Assembly (NCBI RefSeq): GCF_013344475.1
Contig: NZ_JABUOU010000004.1
Coordinates: 85,286-149,285 of the forward strand
Direction: 5' to 3'
Length of the DNA stretch: 64,000 nucleotides
Source: Martelella limonii
GTDB lineage: Bacteria > Pseudomonadota > Alphaproteobacteria > Rhizobiales > Rhizobiaceae
The position numbers and the translations under genes were made by a program. Shown piece after piece: positions 53,075 to 62,822 of the stretch (its first letter is position 1; every line of letters begins with the position of its first letter). The notes under the pieces are model-generated. The model saw nothing but the letters and a program-made list of their open reading frames with translations. It made no database searches and had not been told where the DNA came from.

Positions 53075-56000
53075 TCAGATGAGGTCGCGCGCCAGATCGG
53101 ATAGCAGGCCTGCCGCAACGGTGGTCTTCGCGATCGTCGGATCACCTGCGCTGGAAAGCCGCTGAAGCTGGTCGGCGATCTGCAGGACCCGCTTCGAATG
53201 GCTTTCGCGCCAGGCCTCGACCGGTTCTGCGGCATCACCATGGCCGATCAGCGCATTGGCCGCCAGATCCCGCCGGCTCGCCGAAATCTGATCCATGGAG
53301 CGCGCGAGCGCTAGGGAATCGTAGAAATCGGACGGGTTCATCCGGCTCGCGCCGGACAATAGCGACGTGACGTGGAACAGACGCGTGACGTCGAAATAGG
53401 CGCGCGCCGCCTTTTCCAGGCTCTGGCCGCTGCGTCTTGCGATCTGCAGCGCTTCCGGCACGAACATCATCGCGAGGTGATGGGCAAGACGGCGCGACAG
53501 CGCCTCCGGCACACCCGCATGGCGCCAGCCGGCCTCCTGTTCGGCCAGCCACTCCGCCCGCGCCTGCGGCAGCAGATCCTCGATTTCCGCCTCGAACAGC
53601 GCAAACGCATCGCGCAGCTTCGCTACGGATCCGGCAATGTCGCTTTCTGCGAGACCGTTGCGGATCAGAAGGTGGGTCAGGATCCGGTAGAAATAGCGAA
53701 GCTGGCCGTAGATCGCGTTCTGCACGTCGCCGTCGATCGTGCCGTCAAGATCGTGGACAGCCTGCCAGATCTCCTCCATGGCGAAGCCGTCGCGGGCGAT
53801 GATCGCGGCCTTGACCACGTCTGCAGGCGTTGCCGCCGTCATGTCGCAGGCATTGATCACGAATTCCGGTCCGCCGCGATTGAGCACGTCGTTGGCAAGC
53901 ACCGTGGCGATGATTTCCCGGCGCAGCCGGTGGCCGCCGATATCCTCGGAGTAGGTATCGCGCATCCGCTCCGGGAAGTAGCCGTAGAGCATCGGCTCCA
54001 TATAGGGATCGGCCGGCAGATCGCTTTCCAGAAGCTGATCGAAGAGGACGATCTTGCCGTAGGACAGAAGAACACCCGTTTCCGCGCGGGTCAGGTTCTG
54101 GTCGGACTGCCTGCGCGCCTTCAGCGCCTCCTCGTCTGGAAGCGTCTCCACCGCGCGGTCGAGGTGGCCGTCGCGCTCCAGCACATCCATCATCCGGGCA
54201 AGCGTCAGCATGCTCTGCATGCCTTCACGCGTGCTGAGCGAGATCGCCAGCGTCTGGAGATAGTTGTTCTCCAACACGATGCCGGCGACCGCCTCGGTCA
54301 TTTCGGCAAGCAGTTCGTCGCGATCCTCCCGCGTGAGCCTGCCCGCCCGCATGGCGGAAGCCAGCGCGATCTTGATGTTGACCTCGACGTCCGAGCAGTT
54401 GACGCCGGCGGAATTGTCGATCGCATCGGAATTGCAGCGCCCGCCCTTCAGACCGAAGGCAATGCGGCCCTTCTGGGTGACGCCGAGATTGGCGCCCTCG
54501 CCGATGACCTTGGCCTTCAGTTCGCCGGCATTGACGCGGATCGCATCATTGCCGCGATCGCCGACCTCGGCATTGGTTTCGCCTGCAGCCTTGATATAGG
54601 TGCCGATGCCGCCGAACCAGAGCAGGTCGACCTTGCTCTTCAGGATCGCGGACATCACCTCGAAAGGCGAATAGGCTTTCGCCTCAAGGCCAATCGCGGC
54701 GGCGGCCTGGGGCGTCAGTTTCACCGACTTTTCCGACCGCGAAATGATCATGCCGCCTTCCGACATCTTCGAACGGTCGTAATCCTGCCAGCTGGTGCGC
54801 GGCAGATCGAACAGCCGCTTGCGTTCGGCAAAGCCCGTCGCCGGCACCGGGTCCGGATCGATGAAGATATCGCGGTGGTCGAAGGCCGCCACCAGCCGGA
54901 TCTGCTCCGACAGCAGCATGCCGTTGCCGAACACGTCGCCCGACATGTCGCCGACGCCGGCAACGGTGAAGGGCGTCGTCTGGATATCGATGTTCATCTC
55001 GCGGAAGTGGCGCTTGACCGCTTCCCAGGCGCCGCGCGCGGTAATGCCCATCTTCTTGTGGTCGTAGCCGGCGGACCCGCCCGAGGCAAACGCATCATCG
55101 AGCCAGAAATCGGCCTCCTGCGCCAGCCCGTTGGCGGTGTCGGAAAACGTCGCCGTGCCCTTGTCGGCGGCAACCACGAAATAGGGATCATCCTCATCGG
55201 CGCGCACCGTATCTTCCGGCGGCACGACCTCGCCATCAATGATGTTGTCGGTAATCGACAGAAGCGTACGGATATAGCTCTTGTAGGCCTCGCGGCCGGC
55301 GTTGAAGATCTCCTCGCGGCTGCCACCGACGGGAAGGTTCTTCGGATAAAAGCCACCCTTGGCGCCAACCGGCACGATCACCGCATTCTTGACCTGCTGG
55401 GCCTTCACCAGACCGAGCACCTCGGTGCGGTAGTCCTGGCCGCGATCGGACCATCTCAGCCCCCCGCGCGCCACCTTGCCGAAGCGCAGATGCACGCCCT
55501 CGACCTCCGGGCCGTAGAGATAGATCTCGCGGAATGGCCGCGGCTGGGGAAGGATGGCAAGCGACTGCGAGGCAAACTTGAAGGCGAGGTTGGGACGCGG
55601 AGCGCCGTCCTCGCCGGTCTGGAAATAATTGGTTCTGAGCGTGGCATCGATCAATTTGACGAACAGACGCAGGATCCGGTCGTCGTCGATATTCGGCACG
55701 CCCTCGAGGCCTTCCATGATCGTGCCCCGCGCGCTTTTCAGACCTTCGCGGCGGTCGGCGTCCGAGAGGGCTGGATCGAAGGCGGTCTCGAACATGCCGA
55801 AGAGCGCCCGCGCAATGACCGGATATTGGCACAGCGAATGGGCGATATAATCGCCGGTATAATTGACGCCCGCCTGGCGCAGATATTGCGCATAGGCACG
55901 CAGCACATTGGCCTGGCGCGCACTGAGCCTTGCCAGGAGCACGAGCCGGTTGAAGCTGTCATTGCTGATGGCGCCGCGGAAGGCATCGAGAAAGGCCTTC

Positions 56001-57859
56001 TCCAGCCGGGCGCCATCGGCTTCGAGATCGAGCGCGGCGCCCGAATCCACCAGCAGATCCATATCGTGGAGAACCACGTCCACGGGCTGGGAACCGCTTT
56101 CGGCAAAGTTGAGATCGAACGTCCGCTCCGACACCACCGAGAAACCGAGATTTTCCAGAAGCGGCACGCGGCGCGACAGCGAAACATGCGTTTCTGCGTG
56201 GAATATCTTGAGGCGCAGATGCTCCTCGCCATCCTCATTGACGCGGTAGAAGCTGATGCTCATGCCTTCCCTGGCGGCGGCGGCAATCAGCGCCACGTCG
56301 GCATAGGCATCCTCGGGAGCGAACGCCTCGTGATAGGCTTCATTGCCTTCGAGCACGACGGAACCCGGACCGGAAAGCGCCTTGAAGCGCTCCGACCAGT
56401 CGGCGGCAAGCTTGGTGACTTCCGCTTCAAGCTCGGCCTGCGGCACGTCCGGCGTCTTGTCCAGCGTGCGCCGCCCGATGATGAAATGCACCCGCGCCGA
56501 CCGGCCTTCCGGAAAGGACGGATAGTAGGCGGAGACGCGCCCCTGATAGGCGCTCGCCAGATAGTCGCCGATCTTTTCGCGCAGGCGGGAATCGTAGAGA
56601 TTGCGCGGCACGTAGACGAGCACGGAGACGAAACGGTCGAAACTGTCGATGCGGCTCAGCACCCGGATGCGCGGCCGTTCGGCCACCGCCATGATCTGCT
56701 CGCAGAAGGACGCAAGCAGCGGCACCGGCGCCTGGAACAGTTCGTCGCGCGGATAGGATTCGAGAATGTTCTGGAGCATGCGCCCCGCATGGCTCTTGGG
56801 CTCGAAACCGAAAAGCGCCGTGACCTCGGAGATCTTTGCCCGCAACAGCGGGATGCGCACGGCCGACTGGGTATAGGCCGTGAAGGTGAACAGACCGACG
56901 ATCCGGAGTTCGCCGACCACCTCGCCGTTTTCCCCGAAACGCTTGACGCCGATGTAATCCATATAGGCCCGGCGATGCACCGTGGATTCGGTATTGGCCT
57001 TGGTGACGAGCAGAAGCTTCGGACCTTCGAGGAAGGCAATGATCTCCGGTGTCGAGACAACCGGATTGTGGCCCCGGCGCAGCACCCGCATTTCGGGATC
57101 AGCCAGAATGCCGACCGCCGAGCCGCTCAGATGCTCGACCCGTGCGCCTTCGCTATCGTTGACATAGACGAGCTCGCGCATGCCGAGAAAGGTGAAATTG
57201 CCGTCGCGCAGCCATGCCAGGAAGGACAGGGCTTCCTCGCGCCGCTCACCGAGACTTGCGGGCGCCCGCGTCTCGATCTCGTTCATCGCGACCTCGAGCT
57301 TGGCCAGCATGTCCGGCCAGCCGGTGACGGCAAGGCGGACATGATCGAGAACATATTCCAGCCGTTCCTTCAGCGCGACCCGGCTTTCCGGAGGCAGCTT
57401 GCTGACATGAACCTGGACATGGCTGATCCGTTCATCTTCGCCGTGGTCGATATCGGCGGAGAAGGCAACCGGCGCCTTGCCTTCCGATACCACCAGAATG
57501 GGATGGACCGCGAGCATGAAATCATTGGTGAATTCGGCGATTTCCGCCATCACCGAATCGTAGATGAACGGCATGTTGCGATCGGTGACGGCGATCACGT
57601 CGGTCGGGATACCCTCAGGGGAAACGCCCTCGATCGGACCGATCGTGACACGCGCATCGCCGCCACGATACGCGGCGATTTCGCTTGAAGCGTGCACGGC
57701 GGAAGCGGCGAGAATCTCCGGCGTATAGCGCTCCAGATCCTCGGGGCTTGCGCGGTCGAACATGAAAAACGGATTGATATAGGCCTTGTCGCCCGCCCCG
57801 GCCACGCTTGCAGCCTTTTCCATCAGGGCTTTGCGCTTCTGCTCGGCTTTGCTTTCCAT
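53075..57859 (-). CDS. NAD-specific glutamate dehydrogenase, large type
   Basis: This 1594-residue enzyme converts glutamate to 2-oxoglutarate and ammonia with NAD. It belongs to the 180-kDa class: a long N-terminal regulatory part, then the catalytic region with RGGLRWSDRGQDYRTEVLGL and VPVGAKGGFYPKNLP, containing the substrate-binding lysines at about residues 800-840, and the NAD-binding region with GVGDMSGDVFGNGML. It starts at ATG 57859 behind GGAGGAAAC. A homologue is common in Rhizobiales and often serves glutamate catabolism. It stands as a single gene with a divergent pdxY. Confidence 0.97.
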   Translation of the reverse strand: MESKAEQKRKALMEKAASVAGAGDKAYINPFFMFDRASPEDLERYTPEILAASAVHASSEIAAYRGGDARVTIGPIEGVSPEGIPTDVIAVTDRNMPFIYDSVMAEIAEFTNDFMLAVHPILVVSEGKAPVAFSADIDHGEDERISHVQVHVSKLPPESRVALKERLEYVLDHVRLAVTGWPDMLAKLEVAMNEIETRAPASLGERREEALSFLAWLRDGNFTFLGMRELVYVNDSEGARVEHLSGSAVGILADPEMRVLRRGHNPVVSTPEIIAFLEGPKLLLVTKANTESTVHRRAYMDYIGVKRFGENGEVVGELRIVGLFTFTAYTQSAVRIPLLRAKISEVTALFGFEPKSHAGRMLQNILESYPRDELFQAPVPLLASFCEQIMAVAERPRIRVLSRIDSFDRFVSVLVYVPRNLYDSRLREKIGDYLASAYQGRVSAYYPSFPEGRSARVHFIIGRRTLDKTPDVPQAELEAEVTKLAADWSERFKALSGPGSVVLEGNEAYHEAFAPEDAYADVALIAAAAREGMSISFYRVNEDGEEHLRLKIFHAETHVSLSRRVPLLENLGFSVVSERTFDLNFAESGSQPVDVVLHDMDLLVDSGAALDLEADGARLEKAFLDAFRGAISNDSFNRLVLLARLSARQANVLRAYAQYLRQAGVNYTGDYIAHSLCQYPVIARALFGMFETAFDPALSDADRREGLKSARGTIMEGLEGVPNIDDDRILRLFVKLIDATLRTNYFQTGEDGAPRPNLAFKFASQSLAILPQPRPFREIYLYGPEVEGVHLRFGKVARGGLRWSDRGQDYRTEVLGLVKAQQVKNAVIVPVGAKGGFYPKNLPVGGSREEIFNAGREAYKSYIRTLLSITDNIIDGEVVPPEDTVRADEDDPYFVVAADKGTATFSDTANGLAQEADFWLDDAFASGGSAGYDHKKMGITARGAWEAVKRHFREMNIDIQTTPFTVAGVGDMSGDVFGNGMLLSEQIRLVAAFDHRDIFIDPDPVPATGFAERKRLFDLPRTSWQDYDRSKMSEGGMIISRSEKSVKLTPQAAAAIGLEAKAYSPFEVMSAILKSKVDLLWFGGIGTYIKAAGETNAEVGDRGNDAIRVNAGELKAKVIGEGANLGVTQKGRIAFGLKGGRCNSDAIDNSAGVNCSDVEVNIKIALASAMRAGRLTREDRDELLAEMTEAVAGIVLENNYLQTLAISLSTREGMQSMLTLARMMDVLERDGHLDRAVETLPDEEALKARRQSDQNLTRAETGVLLSYGKIVLFDQLLESDLPADPYMEPMLYGYFPERMRDTYSEDIGGHRLRREIIATVLANDVLNRGGPEFVINACDMTAATPADVVKAAIIARDGFAMEEIWQAVHDLDGTIDGDVQNAIYGQLRYFYRILTHLLIRNGLAESDIAGSVAKLRDAFALFEAEIEDLLPQARAEWLAEQEAGWRHAGVPEALSRRLAHHLAMMFVPEALQIARRSGQSLEKAARAYFDVTRLFHVTSLLSGASRMNPSDFYDSLALARSMDQISASRRDLAANALIGHGDAAEPVEAWRESHSKRVLQIADQLQRLSSAGDPTIAKTTVAAGLLSDLARDLI

Positions 57860-57948
57860 GTTTCCTCCAGCTGGTCTTTTATGATTATGTTGCCGCAGAT
57901 CCGTGTCATCACAGGATAAACTTGTAACGTCGCTGCCATGACAGCCGC

Positions 57949-57977
57949 TTGACAGCGCCCTCCAATAGGCGATTTAG
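57949..57977 (+). promoter_or_regulatory. Possible pdxY promoter
   Basis: TTGACA (57949-57954), 17 bases, then ATTTAG (57972-57977) resembles a housekeeping promoter about 85 bases before pdxY. The -10 element is poor. Confidence 0.3.
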
Positions 57978-58061
57978 AGCGTAAATGAGGCGAAAGGCAA
58001 AGCAAATCCGCTCTTTTATCGTTCAGGTTGCAGCCCCTGGCTCAGCAGCAAGGTCCATCAC

Positions 58062-58943
58062 ATGACTTTCGAGACGCCGGCCGGCGCCGTCATCGCCATC
58101 TCAAGCTACGTCATGCGCGGCAAGATTGGCAACCGTGCCATTGTTTTTGCGCTGGAAACACTTGGGTATAACACATGGGCGGTACCCACCGTGGTGCTGC
58201 CCTGGCATCCCGGCCATGGGCGGTCCACCCGTCTGCAATTTGAAGGCGAAGCCTTTGGCGCCGCCCTTGCCGAACTTGGCGAAAGCCGCTGGCGCGGCGA
58301 GGTTCGCGCCGTCATCAGCGGATACCTCGCCCATCCCGCACAGGCCCATGCCGTTGCGGCGCTGGTGAAAAGACTGCGCGCGGACACGCCCGATCTCCTC
58401 TATCTCTGCGATCCGGTGATCGGCGATATGGGCGGTCTCTACGTGGCGGAGGAAACGGCATCGGCCATCCGCGACACGCTCCTGCCGCTTGCCGATATCG
58501 CAACCCCCAACCGCTTCGAACTCGGCTGGCTGACGGGCGGCGCAATCGACGACAACACCGCCGCCATCAACGCCGCGCTCGCGCTCGGCCCCGCGGAGGT
58601 GGTGGTGACCTCCGCCCACGCCATGCTGAAGGATGGCGTGGCGGCACTTTATGTCGACGGCAGGCAGGCGCTCCTTGCCGAACACCCGCATGTCGACAAT
58701 CCGCCGAACGGGCTCGGCGACCTGTTTTCCGCACTCTATCTCGCCGCCCGGCTCGCCGGAACGCCGGCAGCGGAGGCTCTGGAAAAATCGACGGCATCCG
58801 TGTTCGAAACACTGTCGCGGGCCGTGCGCGAAGGCGCAGACGAACTGATGCCCGAAAAAGATGCGCAAAGCCTGAGGGCGCCGTTTGCCAAAGTCGGCCT
58901 TCGCCAATTGATGCATCCCTCCCGGCGTCGTAAAAGACCCTGA
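58062..58943 (+). CDS. pdxY: Pyridoxal kinase
   Basis: This 293-residue ribokinase-fold enzyme phosphorylates pyridoxal to pyridoxal 5-phosphate in the vitamin B6 salvage pathway. Matching features are AISSYVMRGKIGNRAIVFALETLG, VPTVVLPWHPGHG, YLCDPVIGDMGGLYV, IATPNRFELGWLTGG and the C-terminal anion-hole and catalytic Asp in PPNGLGDLFSALYL. It is followed 39 bases on by a carbonic anhydrase gene. Confidence 0.95.
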   Translation: MTFETPAGAVIAISSYVMRGKIGNRAIVFALETLGYNTWAVPTVVLPWHPGHGRSTRLQFEGEAFGAALAELGESRWRGEVRAVISGYLAHPAQAHAVAALVKRLRADTPDLLYLCDPVIGDMGGLYVAEETASAIRDTLLPLADIATPNRFELGWLTGGAIDDNTAAINAALALGPAEVVVTSAHAMLKDGVAALYVDGRQALLAEHPHVDNPPNGLGDLFSALYLAARLAGTPAAEALEKSTASVFETLSRAVREGADELMPEKDAQSLRAPFAKVGLRQLMHPSRRRKRP

Positions 58944-58982
58944 AACACCGGCACGCGCCCTGTGAAAAAGGACAGCAGATTG

Positions 58983-59621
58983 ATGGATTCCTTCCCCAAA
59001 CCTCTTCTCGATGGCTACAAGAAGTTCATGTCCGGGCGCTACAGCGAGGAAAGCGCGCGCTATCGCCAGCTTGCCGAGGAAGGTCAGAAGCCGCAGACGC
59101 TGTTCATTGCCTGCTGCGATTCGCGCGCGGCTCCTGAAATGATCTTCGACGCAAGCCCCGGCGAATTGTTCGTGGTGCGCAATGTCGCCAACATGGTGCC
59201 GCCCTACGAGCCGGACGGCCAGTATCACGGTACCTCGGCCGCCCTCGAATTTGCGGTGGAGGGGTTGAAGGTCAAGAATATCGTGGTGCTCGGCCACGGC
59301 CGCTGCGGCGGCATCCATGCGGCCCTTTCGCCCGACGCCGAGCCGCTTTCCCCAGGCGACTTCATCGGCAAATGGACAAATCTGCTGAAGCCCGCCGCCA
59401 AGCAGATCAATTCCAACTCGATCATGACGGAAGGCGAGCGCCAGACCGCGCTGGAGCGGATTTCGATCCGCAACTCGATCGCCAATCTGCGTTCATTTCC
59501 GAATGTCCGAGAGGCGGAAAAGCAGGGCAAGCTGAAGCTTTACGGCGCCTGGTTCGACATATCTTCCGGCGAATTGTGGGTGATGGACAGCAAGACCGGC
59601 GATTTCATCCGCCCGGCTTGA
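58983..59621 (+). CDS. Beta-class carbonic anhydrase (cytoplasmic)
   Basis: This 212-residue enzyme interconverts carbon dioxide and bicarbonate. Zinc ligands are in ACCDSRAAPEMIF (Cys-x-Asp-x-Arg) and GHGRCGGIHA (His..Cys), with GELFVVRNVANMVPP between. There is no signal peptide. I chose the ATG at 58983, which has AAGGA ten bases upstream; a TTG just before it is also possible. Confidence 0.95.
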   Translation: MDSFPKPLLDGYKKFMSGRYSEESARYRQLAEEGQKPQTLFIACCDSRAAPEMIFDASPGELFVVRNVANMVPPYEPDGQYHGTSAALEFAVEGLKVKNIVVLGHGRCGGIHAALSPDAEPLSPGDFIGKWTNLLKPAAKQINSNSIMTEGERQTALERISIRNSIANLRSFPNVREAEKQGKLKLYGAWFDISSGELWVMDSKTGDFIRPA

Positions 59622-59652
59622 GCGCAGGCGTCTCGCCCCTGTCAGCGGCGGG

Positions 59653-60093
59653 TCAGCGCCGCGCCGCGTCGCTGTCGGCGCTTTCCTCGATCCGCTCCAT
59701 GTCGTCGTCGGACAGGCCGAAATGATGGCCGATCTCGTGGATCAGCACATGGGTCACGATATCGCCGAGCGTCTCTTCGTTCTCCGCCCAGTAGTCCAGG
59801 ATCGGACGGCGATAGAGCGTGATCCGGTTGACCATCTCGCCGGTTTCCATGGTGAAGCGTTCGGTGATGCCCCTGCCCTCGAACAGGCCAAGGAGATCGA
59901 ACGGCGTTTCAAGCGCCATGTCCTCGAACACGTCATCGGTTGGAAAATCGGCGATTTCGATCACGAGATCGCCGGTGAGCGCGCGGAAGCCCTCGGGCAA
60001 CCTGGCATAGGCCTCGATTGCAAGCGACTCCACGCTCTCCAGACTGGGTGAATACCGGCCCTGCCAGTCCTCGCTCTTGTTTTCACGCGCCAT
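59653..60093 (-). CDS. Zinc metallopeptidase of the DUF1025/zincin-like group
   Basis: This 146-residue protein has the zincin motif HEIGHHFGLSDDDM at about residues 119-132, preceded by LGDIVTHVLI. The N-terminal part includes LTGDLVIEIADFPTDDVFEDM. Such small minimal metallopeptidases are common in alphaproteobacteria; targets are unknown. GGAG precedes the ATG by five bases. Confidence 0.92.
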   Translation of the reverse strand: MARENKSEDWQGRYSPSLESVESLAIEAYARLPEGFRALTGDLVIEIADFPTDDVFEDMALETPFDLLGLFEGRGITERFTMETGEMVNRITLYRRPILDYWAENEETLGDIVTHVLIHEIGHHFGLSDDDMERIEESADSDAARR

Positions 60094-60323
60094 ATCAGCT
60101 CCTTCGTTCGGCCCATATAGGCTTTTTCACGGGAGATTTCGAGCAAAGATTACGGCCGCTGGAGGGTCTGGGATTTATGCAAAGCAAAGGCATGGAAACC
60201 ATTGCTCGCAAACTGGCGGAAAAGCAGCTGTTCGCGCTTGACACCCCCATCTTGAGGCCCTAATAACGCCCCGTCCCACGCAAAGCGCTGGACCACGCGT
60301 CGCCCTTCAGGGGCCGGCCGGTT

Positions 60324-60400
60324 GGCGGAGTAGCTCAGTAGGTTAGAGCAGAGGAATCATAATCCTTGTGTCGGGGGTTCAAATCCCTCCTCCGCTACCA
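60324..60400 (+). tRNA. tRNA-Met(CAT), elongator type
   Basis: A 77-base cloverleaf: acceptor GGCGGAG pairs with CTCCGCT-type 3-prime arm, D-arm TAGCTCAGTAGGTTAGAGC, anticodon stem GAGGA/TCCTT with loop ATCATAA (anticodon CAT), T-arm GGGGGTTCAAATCCCTC, encoded CCA. The sequence fits elongator methionine rather than initiator; a lysidine-type isoleucine tRNA is a less likely reading. Confidence 0.93.
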
Positions 60401-60554
60401 GACTTTCTTTTCAGATTGAAACATCCTGAAACCCCATCTCGGGCGTTCATGTCCTGCCCACGTCAGGGCTGATTTCCCTGGCGTATCCGCGCTGACCATC
60501 CGGCCCTTTGCGACCGCGCACGGCGCATCCCCTTTCCGATGAACATATCTGAAG
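60401..60554. other. Intergenic region after tRNA-Met
   Basis: No gene is visible between the tRNA and the terminator. The 230 bases before the tRNA (60094-60323) likewise contain no supported gene. Confidence 0.4.
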
Positions 60555-60598
60555 TCACCGAAGGCCGGGTTCAGCCGGCATTCGGTGAGCGCCTTTTT
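60555..60598 (+). terminator. Rho-independent terminator after tRNA-Met region
   Basis: TCACCGAA (60555-60562) and TTCGGTGA (60581-60588) enclose an inner GCCGG-GTTCAG-CCGGC stem, with one-base mismatch between the two; T5 follows at 60594-60598. It lies 155 bases past tRNA-Met, just before the convergent carbonic anhydrase stop. Confidence 0.75.
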
Positions 60599-60602
60599 CG
60601 TC

Positions 60603-61310
60603 TCAGAGAAAATCCACCTTGCCGGTGGCAATGTCGTAGAGGGCAGCCGAGGATTTCAGCTTTCCCGATGCGTGCATGTCGGAAAGGATCGGACCGGTTT
60701 CGGCGGAGATCCTGGCATTGTAGCGCGCGTTTTCGGCCGTTGCCGCAGCCATCAGATCAGTCGGCTTCTCGCGCATCGCGTCGTAAACGGCCGGCCGGAT
60801 GGCGTTGACGAGGCTCGGAAGATGTCCGGGCGGGAGTTCGTTGTTCTGGATCGAGTCGATCGTCGCACTGATCGCGCCGCAGCCGGTGTGGCCGAGCACG
60901 ACAATGGCCTGAATGCCCAGAACGGCAGCGGCAAATTCCAGGCTCGCGATCCCGTCCTCGTTCAGAAAATTGCCGGCAACGCGCACGATGAACAGGTCAC
61001 CCGGCGCCTGATCGAAGATCAGTTCCGGAACGGCCCGCGAATCCGAACAGGCCACGATGGCGGCGAACGGCGATTGGCCGGCAGCACGCGCGGTCCGGTC
61101 GGCGGAATGGTCGGCGTTGTTGGGCGTGTTTGCGACATAGCGCGCATTGCCGTCCATCAGGCGTTTGATCGGATCATCGCCAGCAGCCGGCGATGCTGCT
61201 GTTTCCTGCGCCAGCGCACGCGACGCAAATGGTGCGGCAAGCGAAAGTGCGAGCCCACCCATCACCAGCCCGCGGCGGCTGACATTCACGGTATTGCATT
61301 GATCACACAT
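60603..61310 (-). CDS. Beta-class carbonic anhydrase, Tat-exported
   Basis: This 235-residue enzyme starts MCDQCNTVNVSRRGLVMGGL, with a twin-arginine signal (SRRG + hydrophobic region ALSLAAPFASRALA) that sends it folded to the periplasm. Active-site blocks are VACSDSRAVPELIF and GHTGCGAISATI, with GDLFIVRVAGNF. The start is the ATG at 61310, with GGAGG upstream. An extra Cys pair (CDQC) at positions 2-5 precedes the twin arginine. It complements the cytoplasmic enzyme at 58983. Confidence 0.92.
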   Translation of the reverse strand: MCDQCNTVNVSRRGLVMGGLALSLAAPFASRALAQETAASPAAGDDPIKRLMDGNARYVANTPNNADHSADRTARAAGQSPFAAIVACSDSRAVPELIFDQAPGDLFIVRVAGNFLNEDGIASLEFAAAVLGIQAIVVLGHTGCGAISATIDSIQNNELPPGHLPSLVNAIRPAVYDAMREKPTDLMAAATAENARYNARISAETGPILSDMHASGKLKSSAALYDIATGKVDFL

Positions 61311-61633
61311 GATCGGTCCCTCCTTGCGAGCGCGTCCACACCCGCTTCGCTGTTTGCCAAAGCCGGCCGCCATTCATCCCTGCAAGCAGCCGGAGCCCAT
61401 GCTAGCAGCGGCGGTCACATTCGACCATACTGTTTCAGCAACGCCTTGTATTTGCGGGCGTTCGCTGGTCGCAAAGGCAGTATCGTCGAAGCGTCAAGAG
61501 TGATTGATGCGGAGCGTTCAACCCGGCTGGCGGGCGATCAACTGACACGAAGCCCGTTCGCGCCTTGCCGTATGGACGACGGATCGCGGCTGAAAGCAGC
61601 CGGCGCACGATTGGTACAGCGACATGGAGGAAA
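61311..61633. other. Intergenic region between carbonic anhydrase and asd
   Basis: No gene is supported here. The part next to the carbonic anhydrase should carry its promoter; nothing specific is seen. Confidence 0.4.
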
Positions 61634-61663
61634 GCAAAAACGGCGCCGGAAAGTCCGGCGCCG
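61634..61663 (-). terminator. asd terminator
   Basis: CGGCGCCGGA (61641-61650) and TCCGGCGCCG (61654-61663) make a perfect stem with a tiny loop, followed on the minus strand by TTTTTGC (complement of 61634-61640). It begins 13 bases past the asd stop. Confidence 0.88.
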
Positions 61664-61676
61664 TCATGCGATTTTG

Positions 61677-62708
61677 TCAGGCCATGGCCCGGGGCTTTAC
61701 CAGATTGCGCTCGACAAGCAGTTCGGCGATCTGGATCGCGTTGAGGGCTGCCCCCTTGCGCAGATTGTCGGAGACGATCCACATGGCAAGACCGTTTTCA
61801 ACCGTGGCATCCTCGCGGATGCGGGAGATGTAGGTGGCATCCTCGCCGGCGCACTCGACGGGCGTGATGTAACCGCCATCCTCATGCTTGTCGATCACCT
61901 GGCAGCCAGGGGCCTCGCGCAGGATATCGCGTGCTTCCTCGGCGCTGATTTCCTTCTCGAATTCGATATTGACCGATTCAGAATGGCCGATGAAAACCGG
62001 CACGCGCACGGCGGTGCAGGTGACCCGGATCTTGGGGTCGAGCATCTTCTTGGTTTCGGCCAGAACCTTCCACTCTTCCTTGGTGTAGCCATCTTCCATG
62101 AAGCTGTCGATGTGCGGAATGACATTGAAGGCGATGCGCTTGGTGAACTTCCGGTTCTCGATCGGATCGGCAACGAACACGGCGCGGGTCTGGTTGAACA
62201 GCTCGTCCATGCCATCCTTGCCGGCGCCGGAGACCGACTGATAGGTCGAGACCACGAGACGCTTGATGGTGGCGCGGTCATGCAGCGGCTTCAGCGCGAC
62301 GACGAGTTGGGCGGTCGAGCAGTTCGGATTGGCGATGATGTTGCGCTTGGTAAAGCCCACGATCGCGTCCGGGTTCACTTCCGGCACGATCAGCGGAACG
62401 TCCGCGTCGTAGCGCCAGGCCGACGAATTGTCGATGACGACGCAGCCCTGCGCGCCGATCTTCGGCGACCACTTCTGCGAGATGGTGCCGCCGGCCGACA
62501 TCAGGCAGATATCGGTGTCGGAGAAGTCATAGGTCTCGAGGTTCTTGACCTTCAGCGTCTTGTCGCCGAACGACACTTCCCGGCCCACGGACCGGCTGGA
62601 GGCCAGCGCCACAACCTCATCGGCGGGGAAACCGCGCTCCTCGAGGATGGACAGCATTTCGCGCCCGACATTGCCGGTGGCGCCCACGACTGCAATCTTG
62701 AAACCCAT
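61677..62708 (-). CDS. asd: Aspartate-semialdehyde dehydrogenase
   Basis: This 343-residue enzyme forms aspartate semialdehyde, the branch point for lysine, threonine, methionine and diaminopimelate. It has the Rossmann motif AVVGATGNVGREML, catalytic Cys in IANPNCSTAQLVVAL (about residue 129) and GHSESVNIEFEKEIS. The start is the ATG at 62708. A strong terminator follows, so it is a single-gene unit. Confidence 0.97.
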   Translation of the reverse strand: MGFKIAVVGATGNVGREMLSILEERGFPADEVVALASSRSVGREVSFGDKTLKVKNLETYDFSDTDICLMSAGGTISQKWSPKIGAQGCVVIDNSSAWRYDADVPLIVPEVNPDAIVGFTKRNIIANPNCSTAQLVVALKPLHDRATIKRLVVSTYQSVSGAGKDGMDELFNQTRAVFVADPIENRKFTKRIAFNVIPHIDSFMEDGYTKEEWKVLAETKKMLDPKIRVTCTAVRVPVFIGHSESVNIEFEKEISAEEARDILREAPGCQVIDKHEDGGYITPVECAGEDATYISRIREDATVENGLAMWIVSDNLRKGAALNAIQIAELLVERNLVKPRAMA

Positions 62709-62822
62709 GATGATAAGCTCTCTTTCGTTTCTCTCCTCGAAAATCGCGGGAGTGGAAGAGCGGCCTAAACGGCATCTTCCCGTCCCCGGCGTCACCGGGG
62801 AGAGAGCGGTAGGCCAGGAACG

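Noticed and set aside
53372-57688. 1438-residue plus-strand frame opposite the glutamate dehydrogenase
   Set aside because: The minus-strand protein is unmistakable; the long opposite frame arises from high GC codon bias.
60585-62768. 727-residue plus-strand frame opposite carbonic anhydrase and asd
   Set aside because: Both minus-strand genes carry catalytic motifs and good starts; the frame crosses two terminators.
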